64,000 nt of DNA from Arthrobacter sp. Leaf234 (GCF_001422665.1 NZ_LMLU01000001.1:153282-217281), one strand, 5' to 3'. Shown: positions 16,613 to 24,871, numbered from the stretch's first letter. Translations and numbers: made by a program. The notes: generated by a model not told the origin, from the letters alone.

Positions 16613-17680
16613 TCAGGAGGGCGGACGCGCCGTCGAACCCCTCGGCACGAGTTCCGTGCGGACCTCGGGGGCGGCGTCCCCGCCCCGATGGGGCTCCGCC
16701 TCACCGATGAGCCCGAGCAGCCGCGCGACACACCGCCGGCCCAGCTCGGGGAAGTCCTGCCGCACCGTCGTGAGCGGTGGCTGGTAGTGGGCGGCCTCGG
16801 GGACGTCGTCGAACCCGACCACGCTCATGTCCTCCGGCACGCTCCGTCCCCCCTCACGCAGGGCATGGAGCAGGCCGAGGGCCATCTGGTCGTTCGATGA
16901 GAAGACCGCCGTCACGCCCCGGGAGGAGGCCCCGGCGAGCAGGGTGCGGCCGGCGCGGTAGCCGGAGTCGGCCGTCCAGGTACCCGCGAGGAGCGGCTCC
17001 GGGTCGAGGCCCGCGTCCCGCATCGCGCGGCGGTATCCGCGGATGCGCGCCTCCGTCTCGAGCCACCCGTCTGGCCCGGCGACGTGCGCTATCCGCCGGT
17101 GGCCGAGGTCGATGAGGTGCCGCGTGGCGAGCGCCGCCCCGCCCGACTGGTCGACCGAGAGCCGGTGGTCGTCGTGGCCCTGCGCGGAGTGCACCGTCAC
17201 GAAGGGCAGGGTGATGGACAGGTGCTCGATCTCCGCCAGCGTCCGGGTCTGCGGCGCGAGGATGATGAGGCCGTCCACCCCGTGCGCGAGCAGGCGGTCG
17301 AGGGCGGACCGGATGGAACCGTCGTCGACGTCGTCGAGGTGTGCCACGTCCACCCCGTACCCCGCCTCCCGGGCCGCGCTGTCGATCGCCTGGAGGCTGG
17401 CTGCGGGCCCGTACTCGAAGCCCTTGCTCACGAGCACACCGATGGTGGTGGAGCGGCTCGTCACCAGCGCGCGGGCAGCACGGTTGGGCCGGAAGCTCAG
17501 CTCCTCCATGGCCGCGAGCACGCGGTCACGCGTCTCGGCGCGGAGGCTCGGGTGACCGTTGAGGACCCGCGACACCGTCTGGTGCGAGACCCCGGCGAGT
17601 CGGGCGACGTCGCGGATGTTCGGGGCTCGCGGCGGCGCCGGGCCGTCCGAAGCCGTCACCGCGTCAGTGGGAGTCGACAA
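16613..17680 (-). CDS. LacI-family repressor of the arabinose operon (AraR-like)
   Basis: 355 residues: N-terminal helix-turn-helix with hinge (NIRDVARLAGVSHQTVSRVL, about residues 21-40) and a C-terminal sugar-sensing periplasmic-binding domain (TIGVLVSKGFEYGP ... AVFSSNDQMALGLLHALREG ... VVGFDDVPEAAHY). It is encoded immediately upstream of araB in the same direction, and two LacI-type operators lie between them, so it probably represses araBDA-chvE-mmsAB until arabinose binds. The first start is TTG at 17680, which overlaps the nitrilase gene by 17 nt; GTG at 17659 just after the nitrilase stop is an equally good candidate. Neither has a clear ribosome binding site. Confidence 0.88.
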   Translation of the reverse strand: MSTPTDAVTASDGPAPPRAPNIRDVARLAGVSHQTVSRVLNGHPSLRAETRDRVLAAMEELSFRPNRAARALVTSRSTTIGVLVSKGFEYGPAASLQAIDSAAREAGYGVDVAHLDDVDDGSIRSALDRLLAHGVDGLIILAPQTRTLAEIEHLSITLPFVTVHSAQGHDDHRLSVDQSGGAALATRHLIDLGHRRIAHVAGPDGWLETEARIRGYRRAMRDAGLDPEPLLAGTWTADSGYRAGRTLLAGASSRGVTAVFSSNDQMALGLLHALREGGRSVPEDMSVVGFDDVPEAAHYQPPLTTVRQDFPELGRRCVARLLGLIGEAEPHRGGDAAPEVRTELVPRGSTARPPS

Positions 17681-18470
17681 TGGTGTCGTTCCGGGCGAAG
17701 CGCCTGTTGCGGAGTACCGGCAGGAACTCGCGGACGTCGTCGACCCGGCGGCGCGTGACCTCGGTGGTGACGACGCCGCGCTCCTCGTCCTCGAGGTACA
17801 CCTGCGGGATGCCCATGGGATCGATGATGGCCGAGTGCCCGATGGTGTGGCCGCCGGAGGTACCCGCCGCCGCGACCCACAGCGTGTTCTCGATGGCCCG
17901 CGCCTTCAGCAGCGTCTCCCAGTGGTCGATCTTGTGCTCGCCCTTGAACCAGGCCGCCGGCACGCAGATGAGGTCCGCGCCGGCGTCGGCCAGGGCTCTC
18001 GCCTGCTCCGGGAAGCGGACGTCGTAGCAGGTCATCAGTCCCACCCGCACGCCCCCGAGCTCCGCGACCTTGATGCCGCCGTCGCCCGGCTTGATGCGCG
18101 TGGACTCCTGGTAGCTGAAGGCGTCGTAGAGGTGCAGCTTGCGGTAGGTGTCCACGATCCGCCCCGTGGCGTCGATGAGGACGAGCGTGTTGAACGGCCG
18201 CTCCTCGCCGCTGGACTCGTACCCGCCCGCGACCACCGCGATGGACTGCTCCGCCGCGAGGAAGGACAGCTGCTGGACGAAGGACGTCCAGTTCTCCTCC
18301 ACCGCCTGCTGGAGCGAACCCTCGACCCTGCCGATCGAGAACATCGACTCCTCGGGGAAGACGATCAGTTCCGCGCCCTCGGATGTGGCCTCGGCGGCCA
18401 GCTCCCGCATGACCGCGAGGTTCGCCGTCGCCTCCCCGCCGGGTCTGAACTGGCCAACGCTGACTTTCAT
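17664..18470 (-). CDS. Carbon-nitrogen hydrolase (nitrilase superfamily)
   Basis: 268 residues, one CN_hydrolase domain. The Glu-Lys-Cys catalytic triad is visible: E40 in IVFPEES, K111 in YRKLHLYD and C148 in MTCYDVRFPE. The family hydrolyses amide or nitrile C-N bonds, for example omega-amides or N-carbamoyl compounds. The ATG at 18470 has GAGG 6 nt upstream and begins MKVSVGQF, a normal family start; an in-frame GTG lies 12 nt earlier. The gene runs into the arabinose repressor, but there is no obvious biochemical link. The substrate cannot be told from sequence. Confidence 0.85.
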   Translation of the reverse strand: MKVSVGQFRPGGEATANLAVMRELAAEATSEGAELIVFPEESMFSIGRVEGSLQQAVEENWTSFVQQLSFLAAEQSIAVVAGGYESSGEERPFNTLVLIDATGRIVDTYRKLHLYDAFSYQESTRIKPGDGGIKVAELGGVRVGLMTCYDVRFPEQARALADAGADLICVPAAWFKGEHKIDHWETLLKARAIENTLWVAAAGTSGGHTIGHSAIIDPMGIPQVYLEDEERGVVTTEVTRRRVDDVREFLPVLRNRRFARNDTIVDSH

Positions 18471-18547
18471 GCTGAACCTCACGTGTAGGCGGTATGGTGC
18501 GTCCAGCGTACAGACTCACGCCCAGCCTCCCGGAGTAGCCTCGTGGC

Positions 18548-19054
18548 ATGAGGAACCCGATGAAGAACAAGCGCGTCACGCCCGGACCCGGCCAGGAGTC
18601 CGTCTGGGACTACCCGCGGCCCCCGCGCGTCGAGGCCTCGCCCGCCACCATCGAGGTCCGCTTCGGCGGGCAGGTGATCGTCCGGACCACCCGGGCGGTT
18701 CGGGTCCTCGAGACCAGCCACCCGCCCGTGTATTACCTGCCCCTGGACGACTTCGCACCCGGTGTGCTGGTCCCGGTCGAGGGCACCACGCACTGCGAGT
18801 TCAAGGGCGCGGCGAGCTACTTCGACGTGGTCGCCGGCAGTGCCCGGAACACCCGCGGCGCGTGGACCTACCCCGCCCCCGTTCCCGGGTACGGGGAGCT
18901 GTCCACCCGCGCCGCCATCTATCCGTCGCAGATGGACTCCTGCACGGTCGACGGAGAGACGGTGCAGGCGCAGGAGGGCGACTTCTACGGTGGCTGGATC
19001 ACGGGGTCGATCGTCGGGCCGTTCAAGGGTGGCGCCGGCACCTGGGGCTGGTGA
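18548..19054 (+). CDS. DUF427 domain protein
   Basis: 168 residues containing a DUF427 domain: WDYPRPPRVE, GGQVIVRTTRAVRVLETSHPPVYYLPLDD, EFKGAASYFDV and a C-terminal FYGGWIT(G)SIVGPFKGGAGTWGW, which is typical. Function of the family is unknown; the fold is a small beta-barrel and proteins are usually cytosolic. A -10-like TAGCCT lies exactly 6 nt before the ATG with no good Shine-Dalgarno, predicting a leaderless mRNA. It is divergent from the nitrilase gene. Confidence 0.85.
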   Translation: MRNPMKNKRVTPGPGQESVWDYPRPPRVEASPATIEVRFGGQVIVRTTRAVRVLETSHPPVYYLPLDDFAPGVLVPVEGTTHCEFKGAASYFDVVAGSARNTRGAWTYPAPVPGYGELSTRAAIYPSQMDSCTVDGETVQAQEGDFYGGWITGSIVGPFKGGAGTWGW

Positions 19055-19193
19055 TGCGGGAGCAGCGGCCCCAGGGACCCCCGCTCCGCCGCAGCCCTGC
19101 AACCAGCGGACCGCCGGCGCTCACGCCGCCGCCTGTCACCCGCGGTTGCTACAGTGGCACGCTGACCCGGACCACGAGGTGAGGACAAGGACC

Positions 19194-19979
19194 ATGGCCT
19201 TCGGAGCCACAGCACGGAAGAGGCAGCTGCTCGCTGCCGTGTTCATCGGGGCGGCGGCAGTACTGACCGCCTGCAGCGGCGATGGCGGGACCGCGGACAG
19301 CGCCCCCGCGTCGAGCGCCGCGAGCGACCCGGCGACGGGCACCGCGGAATCGGCCCCTGCCCTGCCGGAGCCGGACCTCGAGGGCCTGCCCGACGTCGTC
19401 GCCGTGGTCAACGGGACCGAGATCAGCCGCGACACCTTCACCACCACGTACACGAGCCAGTTCCAGCAGGCCGCCGCCTCGGCCCAGGCCGGCGGGCAGG
19501 AACTCGATCAGGACCTGCTGAAGACCACCGTTGCGGACAACCTCGTGAGCACCGAGCTGCTCCGGCAGGAGGCGGACGCCCGGGGCATCGAGGCCACCGA
19601 CGAGGCCCGCGCCGCGGCGATCAGCGACCTCCTGGAGACCAGCGGTCTGGGGTCCGAGGAGGAACTGCGCGCAGCCTTCGCGGAGCAGGGCCTCGACGAG
19701 GGCGCCTTCGACCAGCAGCTCTCGGACCAGGTGAAGCTGGACGCGCTGCTCGCCGAGGAGGCCGGCGACACCGCCCCCAGCGACCAGGAGATCCAGGACA
19801 CCTACGATTCCGCCGTTGCGCAGCAGGAGGCCAGCGGCGAGACGAGCACGCCGATCCCCCCGCTGGAGGACGTGCGTGAGCAGATCGAGGAGCAGCTCTC
19901 CGGCGAGAAGCTGTCCACGGCGACGCAGACCCTGATCGCGCAGCTGCGCGAGGATGCGGACATCACCGTCAACCTGTGA
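19194..19979 (+). CDS. SurA N-terminal-like lipoprotein
   Basis: 261 residues. Lipoprotein signal peptide with lipobox VLTACSG (Cys about 24), a Ser/Ala/Thr-rich linker, then a SurA_N/PrsA-type chaperone region (DVVAVVNGTEISRDTFTTTY ... LVSTELLRQEADARGIEATD ... SDQVKLDALLAEEAGDTAPS). There is no parvulin (rotamase) domain between the two helical halves, so it may act as a membrane-anchored chaperone rather than an isomerase. The start is set by the lipoprotein signal and GAGGACA 7 nt upstream. It ends in a strong terminator and is a single-gene unit. Confidence 0.82.
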   Translation: MAFGATARKRQLLAAVFIGAAAVLTACSGDGGTADSAPASSAASDPATGTAESAPALPEPDLEGLPDVVAVVNGTEISRDTFTTTYTSQFQQAAASAQAGGQELDQDLLKTTVADNLVSTELLRQEADARGIEATDEARAAAISDLLETSGLGSEEELRAAFAEQGLDEGAFDQQLSDQVKLDALLAEEAGDTAPSDQEIQDTYDSAVAQQEASGETSTPIPPLEDVREQIEEQLSGEKLSTATQTLIAQLREDADITVNL

Positions 19980-20000
19980 TCCATGCGCGATCGGAACGGC

Positions 20001-20029
20001 GACGGCACCCCGCAGCGCGGGGTGCCGTC
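20001..20029. terminator. Bidirectional hairpin terminator
   Basis: Perfect 13-bp stem with a 3-nt loop (gacggcaccccgc, 20001-20013, and complement 20017-20029), between the convergent stops of the SurA-like gene and purA. No clear U-tract. Confidence 0.75.
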
Positions 20030-20061
20030 CGTGTCTGCGGCCGGGTTCGGGCCGGCCGGGC

Positions 20062-21351
20062 TCAGTCGCCGATGAGGTCGTTGATCACGATGGTCTGGTC
20101 CCGGTCCGGCCCCACGCCGATCGCGGAGAACCGCGTGCCGGACAGCTTCTCGAGGGCCCGCACGTAGGTCTGCGCGTTGTCCGGCAGGTCCTCGATGGTC
20201 CGCGCTCCCGTGATGTCCTCGGTCCAGCCGTCGAAGTACTCGAAGATCGGCTTCGCGTGGTGGAAGTCGGTCTGCGTCATGGGCATCTCGTCGTGGCGCA
20301 CACCGTCGACGTCGTACGCCACGCACACGGGGATGGTCTCGATGCCCGTGAGGACGTCGAGCTTCGTGACGAAGTAGTCGGTGAAGCCGTTGACCCGCGA
20401 GGCGTGGCGCGCCAGCACGGCGTCGTACCAGCCGCAACGGCGTGGACGCCCGGTGTTGACGCCGAACTCACCGCCGGTCTTCTGCAGGTACAGGCCCATC
20501 TCGTCGAAGAGTTCGGTCGGGAAGGGACCGGCGCCCACGCGCGTGGTGTACGCCTTGATGATGCCGATCGAGCGGGAGATGCGCGTGGGACCGATCCCGG
20601 ATCCGACGGACGCGCCGCCCGCGGTGGGGTTCGACGACGTCACGAACGGGTAGGTGCCGTGGTCGACGTCGAGGAAGGTGGCCTGGCCGCCCTCCATGAG
20701 GACCACCTTGCCGGCGTCGAGCGCCTCGTTGAGCACGAAGGTGGAGTCGATGACGAGGGGCTTGAGCCGCTCGGCGAAGGACAGGAAGTACTCGACGACC
20801 TCCTCGACCTCGACGTCGCGGCGGTTGTAGACCTTCACCAGCAGCTCGTTCTTCTGCTTGAGGGAGCCCTCGACCTTCTGGCGGAGGATCGACTCGTCGA
20901 AGACGTCCTGCACCCGCAGGCCGAGCCGGGCCACCTTGTCCATGTAGGCCGGACCGATCCCGCGGCCCGTGGTGCCGATGGCGCGCTTGCCGAGGAAACG
21001 CTCGGTGACCTTGTCGAGCACCTGGTGGTACGGCGCCACGAGGTGGGCGTTGGCGGAGATGCGCAGCTTCGACGTGTCCGCCCCGCGGGCCTGGAGTCCG
21101 TCGATCTCGTCGAAGAGTGCCTCGAGGTTGATGACGCAGCCGTTGCCGATGATCGGGACGGCATTGGGGCTGAGGATGCCCGCGGGAAGGAGCTTCAGCT
21201 CGTACTTCTCGCCATTGACGACGACGGTGTGCCCGGCGTTGTTGCCGCCGTTCGGCTTCACGACGTAGTCGACCCGGCCGCCCAGCAGGTCAGTGGCCTT
21301 GCCCTTACCCTCGTCGCCCCACTGGGCGCCGACGATGACGATTGCTGGCAT
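20062..21351 (-). CDS. purA: Adenylosuccinate synthetase
   Basis: GTP-dependent ligase of AMP synthesis (IMP + aspartate to adenylosuccinate), 429 residues, family length. N-terminal [18 protein letters not shown] (phosphate loop, catalytic Asp), [11 protein letters not shown], the IMP-binding [14 protein letters not shown] and C-terminal [11 protein letters not shown] are intact. The ATG at 21351 with GGGGGAGG 5 nt upstream is chosen over an in-frame upstream ATG. The 5' leader of over 100 nt holds a hairpin (separate entry). Confidence 0.97.
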   Translation of the reverse strand: MPAIVIVGAQWGDEGKGKATDLLGGRVDYVVKPNGGNNAGHTVVVNGEKYELKLLPAGILSPNAVPIIGNGCVINLEALFDEIDGLQARGADTSKLRISANAHLVAPYHQVLDKVTERFLGKRAIGTTGRGIGPAYMDKVARLGLRVQDVFDESILRQKVEGSLKQKNELLVKVYNRRDVEVEEVVEYFLSFAERLKPLVIDSTFVLNEALDAGKVVLMEGGQATFLDVDHGTYPFVTSSNPTAGGASVGSGIGPTRISRSIGIIKAYTTRVGAGPFPTELFDEMGLYLQKTGGEFGVNTGRPRRCGWYDAVLARHASRVNGFTDYFVTKLDVLTGIETIPVCVAYDVDGVRHDEMPMTQTDFHHAKPIFEYFDGWTEDITGARTIEDLPDNAQTYVRALEKLSGTRFSAIGVGPDRDQTIVINDLIGD

Positions 21352-21420
21352 GGGATCCTCCCCCATTCGGTACGGGTCCTCCCCGCGCGACCGCGGTGGA
21401 GTTCGCCGTGCATCAGAACG

Positions 21421-21473
21421 CCCCAACCGGCCGCACGGAGCGCGGCCACTGGGGCTCTTACCGTCCGAGTTTA
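21421..21473 (-). promoter_or_regulatory. purA leader: -10 box and hairpin
   Basis: A TAAACT hexamer (21468-21473, minus) is the best -10 candidate, with only a weak -35. The leader then forms a two-part hairpin at 21421-21454: outer CCCCA/TGGGG and inner GGCCGC/GCGGCC. No known riboswitch consensus was recognised. Confidence 0.4.
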
Positions 21474-21527
21474 GCCGAGGCGCTCACGGGCCGTCGAAAG
21501 GCGTCGGGGATGACGGGGGCGGGACCG

Positions 21528-21544
21528 GCCGGTGTGACACCGGC
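21528..21544. promoter_or_regulatory. 17-bp palindrome, candidate operator
   Basis: GCCGGTGT-g-ACACCGGC, a perfect palindrome with 8-bp arms, 33 nt before the start of the next gene. The compact, odd-centred dyad resembles a repressor site; the cognate regulator is not in the window. Confidence 0.4.
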
Positions 21545-21577
21545 GTCCACCCGCGCCGGGGCGTGGAGAATGGGCCC

Positions 21578-22180
21578 ATGGACCGCTTCGAAGGACACAT
21601 CGCCGGGATCGGCACCGCCTCGGGTACGCGACTGGTGATCGGGAGGTGGGACGCGTCTCCGTTCGGCGCCTTCACCGACGTCATGATGGAGGACTCGGCC
21701 GGCGTGCGCACCCTGCTCGCGCCGAGCCGGGAGATCGCTGACTACGTGGGGGCGACCTACACCTTCGACGACGTCGTCCTCCTCGAGATCGTCTCGTCGC
21801 TGGATTCGTCCCGCCTCCTCGTCGATGCCGGGGACCTGCAGGTCCAGGCCGAGGTCGGTCCGGTGACGCTGCTCGGGCGGCTGCTCGGCGTCCTCCCCTC
21901 GCGCCTGGCCACCCATCCCCGCTGGCTGGCACTGATCAACCCCGTGGCATCGCTCCTGGTCAAGGGGGTCGCGACGGCGGGCTCCGCGGGCAACGGCCGG
22001 ACCGAGTACTACGGCGTGACATCCGCCCGCTCCCTCACGGGGGCGACGGCGTCCTGGCGCGGTTCGGACCTCGGCACGCTGGCCCCCGTCAGCCCGCCCG
22101 TCCGCTTCGGGTTCAGTTCGGCGCCACCGCGCCCCCAGCTGGTCACCGTGACGACGACGATCAGGCGCCCCGGGGCGTGA
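21578..22180 (+). CDS. Conserved protein of unknown function
   Basis: 200 residues, no signal peptide or membrane segment. It begins MDRFEGHIAGIGTASGTRLVIGRW and contains a beta-rich N-terminal half (FGAFTDVMMEDSAGVRTLLAP, YTFDDVVLLE) and a C-terminal segment with VGPVTLLGRLLGVLP, LALINPVASLLVKGVAT and TEYYGVTSARSLTGATASWRG. I do not recognise a named family, but the sequence looks like a globular enzyme-like protein seen in related actinobacteria. It is a single gene behind a palindrome and convergent with the MpaB operon. Confidence 0.72.
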   Translation: MDRFEGHIAGIGTASGTRLVIGRWDASPFGAFTDVMMEDSAGVRTLLAPSREIADYVGATYTFDDVVLLEIVSSLDSSRLLVDAGDLQVQAEVGPVTLLGRLLGVLPSRLATHPRWLALINPVASLLVKGVATAGSAGNGRTEYYGVTSARSLTGATASWRGSDLGTLAPVSPPVRFGFSSAPPRPQLVTVTTTIRRPGA

Positions 22181-22247
22181 CCTGCCAGGCCCGGCCCATC
22201 CGTCCGCGCCGCGCCGGGTCGCGGGGCGCCGCCACGGCCTCCCCCTG

Positions 22248-23111
22248 CTACCGGCCCATCCGATCGCGCGCCACCCGGTAGTGCGGCCAGTGGCGGAGCC
22301 GGTCCGGGAGCAGGGGCACGACGACGCGCGCGGCGCGCCGGATGACGGCGAACGCCAGCCGTTCCCGGCGTCGCCAGGGCAACCCGTAGGCCTGCCGCAG
22401 GGTCTCGGGGAGGACTCCCGCAGCCAGGACGGACGGGACGGGGCGCAGCGGCCGGGCGACGATCGGCGGTTCCGGCGCGAGGATCTGCCCGGCGATCAGC
22501 CGGGCGGTGGGGCCGACGTCGAGCACGTCGCGTACCTGCTCGTCGACGTAACGCTCGAGGCCCGGGTAGTCCTCGGGCAGGAGCGCCTCGGGAACCCCGA
22601 AGACCCGGCCCAGTTGCTTCATGTCGCGGTAGTAGTCCGTCCGCTCCCCGGGCCCGAGCGGGCGCAGGAACCCGTCCGTCACCTCGATCGCCGTCCAGAC
22701 GAGAGTCGAGAAGACCCAGAGGGCCAGACCCGGATCGAAGGCACTGTAGGCGGTACCGGCGGGCATGGACGCGGCGTCGTCGGGCAGTGTGCCATGGACG
22801 GGACGGTGCTTCCCCGCGACCTCCCGTGCCGCGTCCCTGACCTGGCCGTGGTCCCCGAACGTGACGGTCAGGACGGCGTCGAGCGTCCCGCGCAGTCGTT
22901 GCAGCGGATCGGAGGCGAAGCCGCTGTGGGCGCGCACGCCCTCGGCGACGAGCGGGTGGGCCACCTGCAGCAGGAGGGCTGCCGGGCCGCCCGCCACGAT
23001 CAGCCGCTCGCGGGCCACCCGCCAGGCCGTGGAGTCGGGACCGAAGAGGCCCGCATCGCCGGGCAGGCCGGGCGCCGGGGCCCCGGGGAAGAACCGGGCC
23101 AGGCCCTTCAT
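22248..23111 (-). CDS. Oxygenase MpaB-type protein (DUF2236)
   Basis: 287 residues of the ER-bound oxygenase mpaB/mpaB'/rubber-oxygenase catalytic-domain family: DAGLFGPDSTAWRVARERL, GGPAALLLQVAHPLVAEGV, HSGFASDPLQRLRGTLDAVL and FDPGLALWVFSTLVW. The conserved HP and histidines suit a heme- or metal-dependent oxygenase; the substrate is unknown. The ATG at 23111 overlaps the upstream XRE gene stop (ATGA) and is preferred over a longer frame that would overlap that gene. Confidence 0.8.
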   Translation of the reverse strand: MKGLARFFPGAPAPGLPGDAGLFGPDSTAWRVARERLIVAGGPAALLLQVAHPLVAEGVRAHSGFASDPLQRLRGTLDAVLTVTFGDHGQVRDAAREVAGKHRPVHGTLPDDAASMPAGTAYSAFDPGLALWVFSTLVWTAIEVTDGFLRPLGPGERTDYYRDMKQLGRVFGVPEALLPEDYPGLERYVDEQVRDVLDVGPTARLIAGQILAPEPPIVARPLRPVPSVLAAGVLPETLRQAYGLPWRRRERLAFAVIRRAARVVVPLLPDRLRHWPHYRVARDRMGR

Positions 23112-23359
23112 GCAGGATCCTCGTCCGAGGGGACGCCGCCGGACGGGGAGTCGTCCTCGTCGGTCCACTCCAGCAGGTCGCCGGGCTGGCAGTCGAGCAC
23201 CCTGCACATCGCTTCGAGCGTGCTGAAGCGGACGGCCTTCGCGCGGCCGTTCTTCAGCACGGCGACATTGGCGGGCGTGAGGCCGATGCGCTCGGCGAAC
23301 TCCCCGACGCTCATCTTCCGGCGCGCGAGTTCGACGTCGATCCGCACGATGATCGCCAT
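23108..23359 (-). CDS. XRE-family transcriptional regulator (YozG-like)
   Basis: 83 residues, mostly one helix-turn-helix domain (MAIIVRIDVELARRKMSVGE, FAERIGLTPANVAVLKNGRA, VRFSTLEAMCRVLDCQPGDLLEW) with an acidic tail. Such small XRE proteins are typically encoded next to DUF2975 membrane proteins, as here: the DUF2975 stop and this start share one base (TGATG). It probably autoregulates; a 10-bp palindrome ATCGATCGAT (23898-23907) upstream of the operon is a candidate site. Confidence 0.88.
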   Translation of the reverse strand: MAIIVRIDVELARRKMSVGEFAERIGLTPANVAVLKNGRAKAVRFSTLEAMCRVLDCQPGDLLEWTDEDDSPSGGVPSDEDPA

Positions 23360-23856
23360 CAGATGACCTCGTCGAGTTCGGTGCGCAGCTGGCGTGCCTC
23401 GAGGTCGGTGCGGACGGCCTGCACGAGCAGCGCCCGCAGCACGAGGACGATCAGCGCCACCGCACCGATCATCACCGCCACGCCGCCGATGAGCAGGACG
23501 ACGCCGGGGGCCACCGCCTCCCCGGGGGCGAGGGCCACGCCGAGTCCGAAGGCCAGCAGGCTCGCGGCGGTGAAGGCCCCGATCACGATGTCCACCAGGC
23601 GGAAGGCATCCGTCGAGAAGACCGTGCCGCGCCGCACCATGGTCAGCAGCCCCCACACGCAGACGACGGCGACCTGCAGGGCGAGGATGCCGAGCACCGT
23701 GAGGACGACCAGCGGTGTCCTGATGAGGGCCACGTCGGGGTCGGCGGTCGAGACGTCGAGGGTCAGCAACGAGAGCATCACGACCTGGATGACGACCGAA
23801 CCGGCGAAGATGAGGCCCAGCACGATGCGCAGGGCCATGACGGTGATGTGGTGCAT
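23359..23856 (-). CDS. DUF2975 membrane protein
   Basis: 165 residues with four hydrophobic segments (about 5-30, 48-72, 88-110, 117-142) and the DUF2975 pattern of a polar cytoplasmic TDAFRLVDIVIGAF stretch after the second helix. Function of the family is unknown. First gene of a DUF2975-XRE-MpaB operon; AGAAGGAG lies 5 nt before the ATG. Confidence 0.85.
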   Translation of the reverse strand: MHHITVMALRIVLGLIFAGSVVIQVVMLSLLTLDVSTADPDVALIRTPLVVLTVLGILALQVAVVCVWGLLTMVRRGTVFSTDAFRLVDIVIGAFTAASLLAFGLGVALAPGEAVAPGVVLLIGGVAVMIGAVALIVLVLRALLVQAVRTDLEARQLRTELDEVI

Positions 23857-24006
23857 GACAGCTCCTTCTGCTGATGGTCAGCACAAAGCTATCGTTCATC
23901 GATCGATATCACAAGCCTAACGACAGACGGATCGTGCCCGGCACCCTTCGTGCCACCGCAGTCCATCAGGTCCTCTCCGGGGACGGGCCGGAGTGGGCCT
24001 CCACCC

Positions 24007-24210
24007 TCAGATCGAGTAGTCGGACCCGCGGTTCGTGGAGTCGATGTAGTCGCGCACCGCGCTCTGCGGCACCCGGTAGGACCTGCCGAACCTGATGCTC
24101 TGGATGGTCCCCGATTGCACCAGCCGGTAGACGGTCATCTTCGAGACCCGCATCATCGCCGCTACTTCCGCGACCGTGTACAACTGTCCCGTGGTCACAC
24201 CTGTCGACAT
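24007..24210 (-). CDS. Small helix-turn-helix DNA-binding protein (excisionase/BldC-like)
   Basis: 67 residues made of one MerR-like helix-turn-helix (LYTVAEVAAMMRVSKMTVYR LVQ region) with the wing IRFGRSYRVPQSAVRDYI. This is the compact 'excisionase family' fold that actinobacteria use for developmental regulators such as BldC and in plasmid/phage excisionases. There are no phage or integrase genes nearby, so a chromosomal regulator is more likely. ATG at 24210 is preferred; an in-frame GTG three codons upstream is too close to GGAG. Confidence 0.82.
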   Translation of the reverse strand: MSTGVTTGQLYTVAEVAAMMRVSKMTVYRLVQSGTIQSIRFGRSYRVPQSAVRDYIDSTNRGSDYSI

Positions 24211-24354
24211 ATCCAGCACCGCTCCCGATTCGCCTCACCACGCTCTGTGGAGCCTTTAACTCTGGCCGCACGCGTAACAGCTGCACAAGGAAATGCACTA
24301 CTCGTTAATGGTTCCGGGCATCACGATTCGGAGTGTGTTAGGACCTGCTTGGCC

Positions 24355-24390
24355 CAGGACGCCGAGGACGCCGAGGACGCCCAGGGCGCC
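24355..24390. repeat. Four 9-bp tandem repeats (gaggacgcc)
   Basis: Units caggacgcc, gaggacgcc, gaggacgcc, cagggcgcc in a non-coding gap between the small HTH gene and the DUF3151 terminator. Two central copies are identical. Confidence 0.7.
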
Positions 24391-24398
24391 CGGACAGC

Positions 24399-24434
24399 AG
24401 GACGGGCGGGGGCTCGCGCCGCTCCGCCCGTCCT
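24399..24434 (-). terminator. Hairpin terminator after the fba-DUF3151 operon
   Basis: Perfect 11-bp stem (aggacgggcgg, 24399-24409, with 24424-24434) and 14-nt loop, 17 nt after the DUF3151 stop; no U-tract. Confidence 0.55.
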
Positions 24435-24451
24435 GAGATCCGTGGTCGCCG

Positions 24452-24871
24452 TCAGTTCGCGAGCTGGGCGCTCGCTTCCGGATCCGATTCCCTGAGGAAC
24501 ACCGCGATCCGCTCGGCCTCCTCGATCTCGCCGATCGACGCCGCGGCACGTCCCAGCGCGTACAGGGCCCGCAGGAAGCCACGGTTCGGTTCGTGCGAGT
24601 ACGGGACGGGACCAGTACCCCGCCAGCCGTTGCGCCGCAGCGCGTCCAGCCCGCGGTGGTAGCCGGTGCGGGCGTAGGCGTAGGACTCGATGGTGCGCCC
24701 CTCGCCGTAGGCCTCGTCGGCGAGGATCGCCCAGACCAGCGACGACGTCGGGTGCCTGGCCGCGAGATCCACGGCCTCGTCACCTGCGGCGAGGCGCTCG
24801 ACGACGTCGGTCTCCTCGGGCAGCAGCGTCGGCTCCGGACCCAGCAGGTTCCTGCGGAACTCGTCCGACAC
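24452..24871 (-). CDS. DUF3151 family protein
   Basis: 139 residues, soluble, with TPR-like helical character: NLLGPEPTLLPEE, HPTSSLVWAILADEAY, IESYAYARTGYHRGLDALRRNGWRG and EPNRGFLRALYALGRAAASIGE. The sequence matches DUF3151, a family restricted to actinobacteria and without an assigned role. It starts with GTG 3 nt after the fba stop, so the two are co-translated. This constant pairing suggests a role tied to glycolysis or aldolase, but that is inference. Confidence 0.85.
   Translation of the reverse strand: MSDEFRRNLLGPEPTLLPEETDVVERLAAGDEAVDLAARHPTSSLVWAILADEAYGEGRTIESYAYARTGYHRGLDALRRNGWRGTGPVPYSHEPNRGFLRALYALGRAAASIGEIEEAERIAVFLRESDPEASAQLAN

Noticed and set aside
24007-24210. Excisionase-like HTH gene as a sign of a prophage or integrative element
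   Set aside because: No integrase, attachment-site repeat or phage gene nearby and no change in composition.
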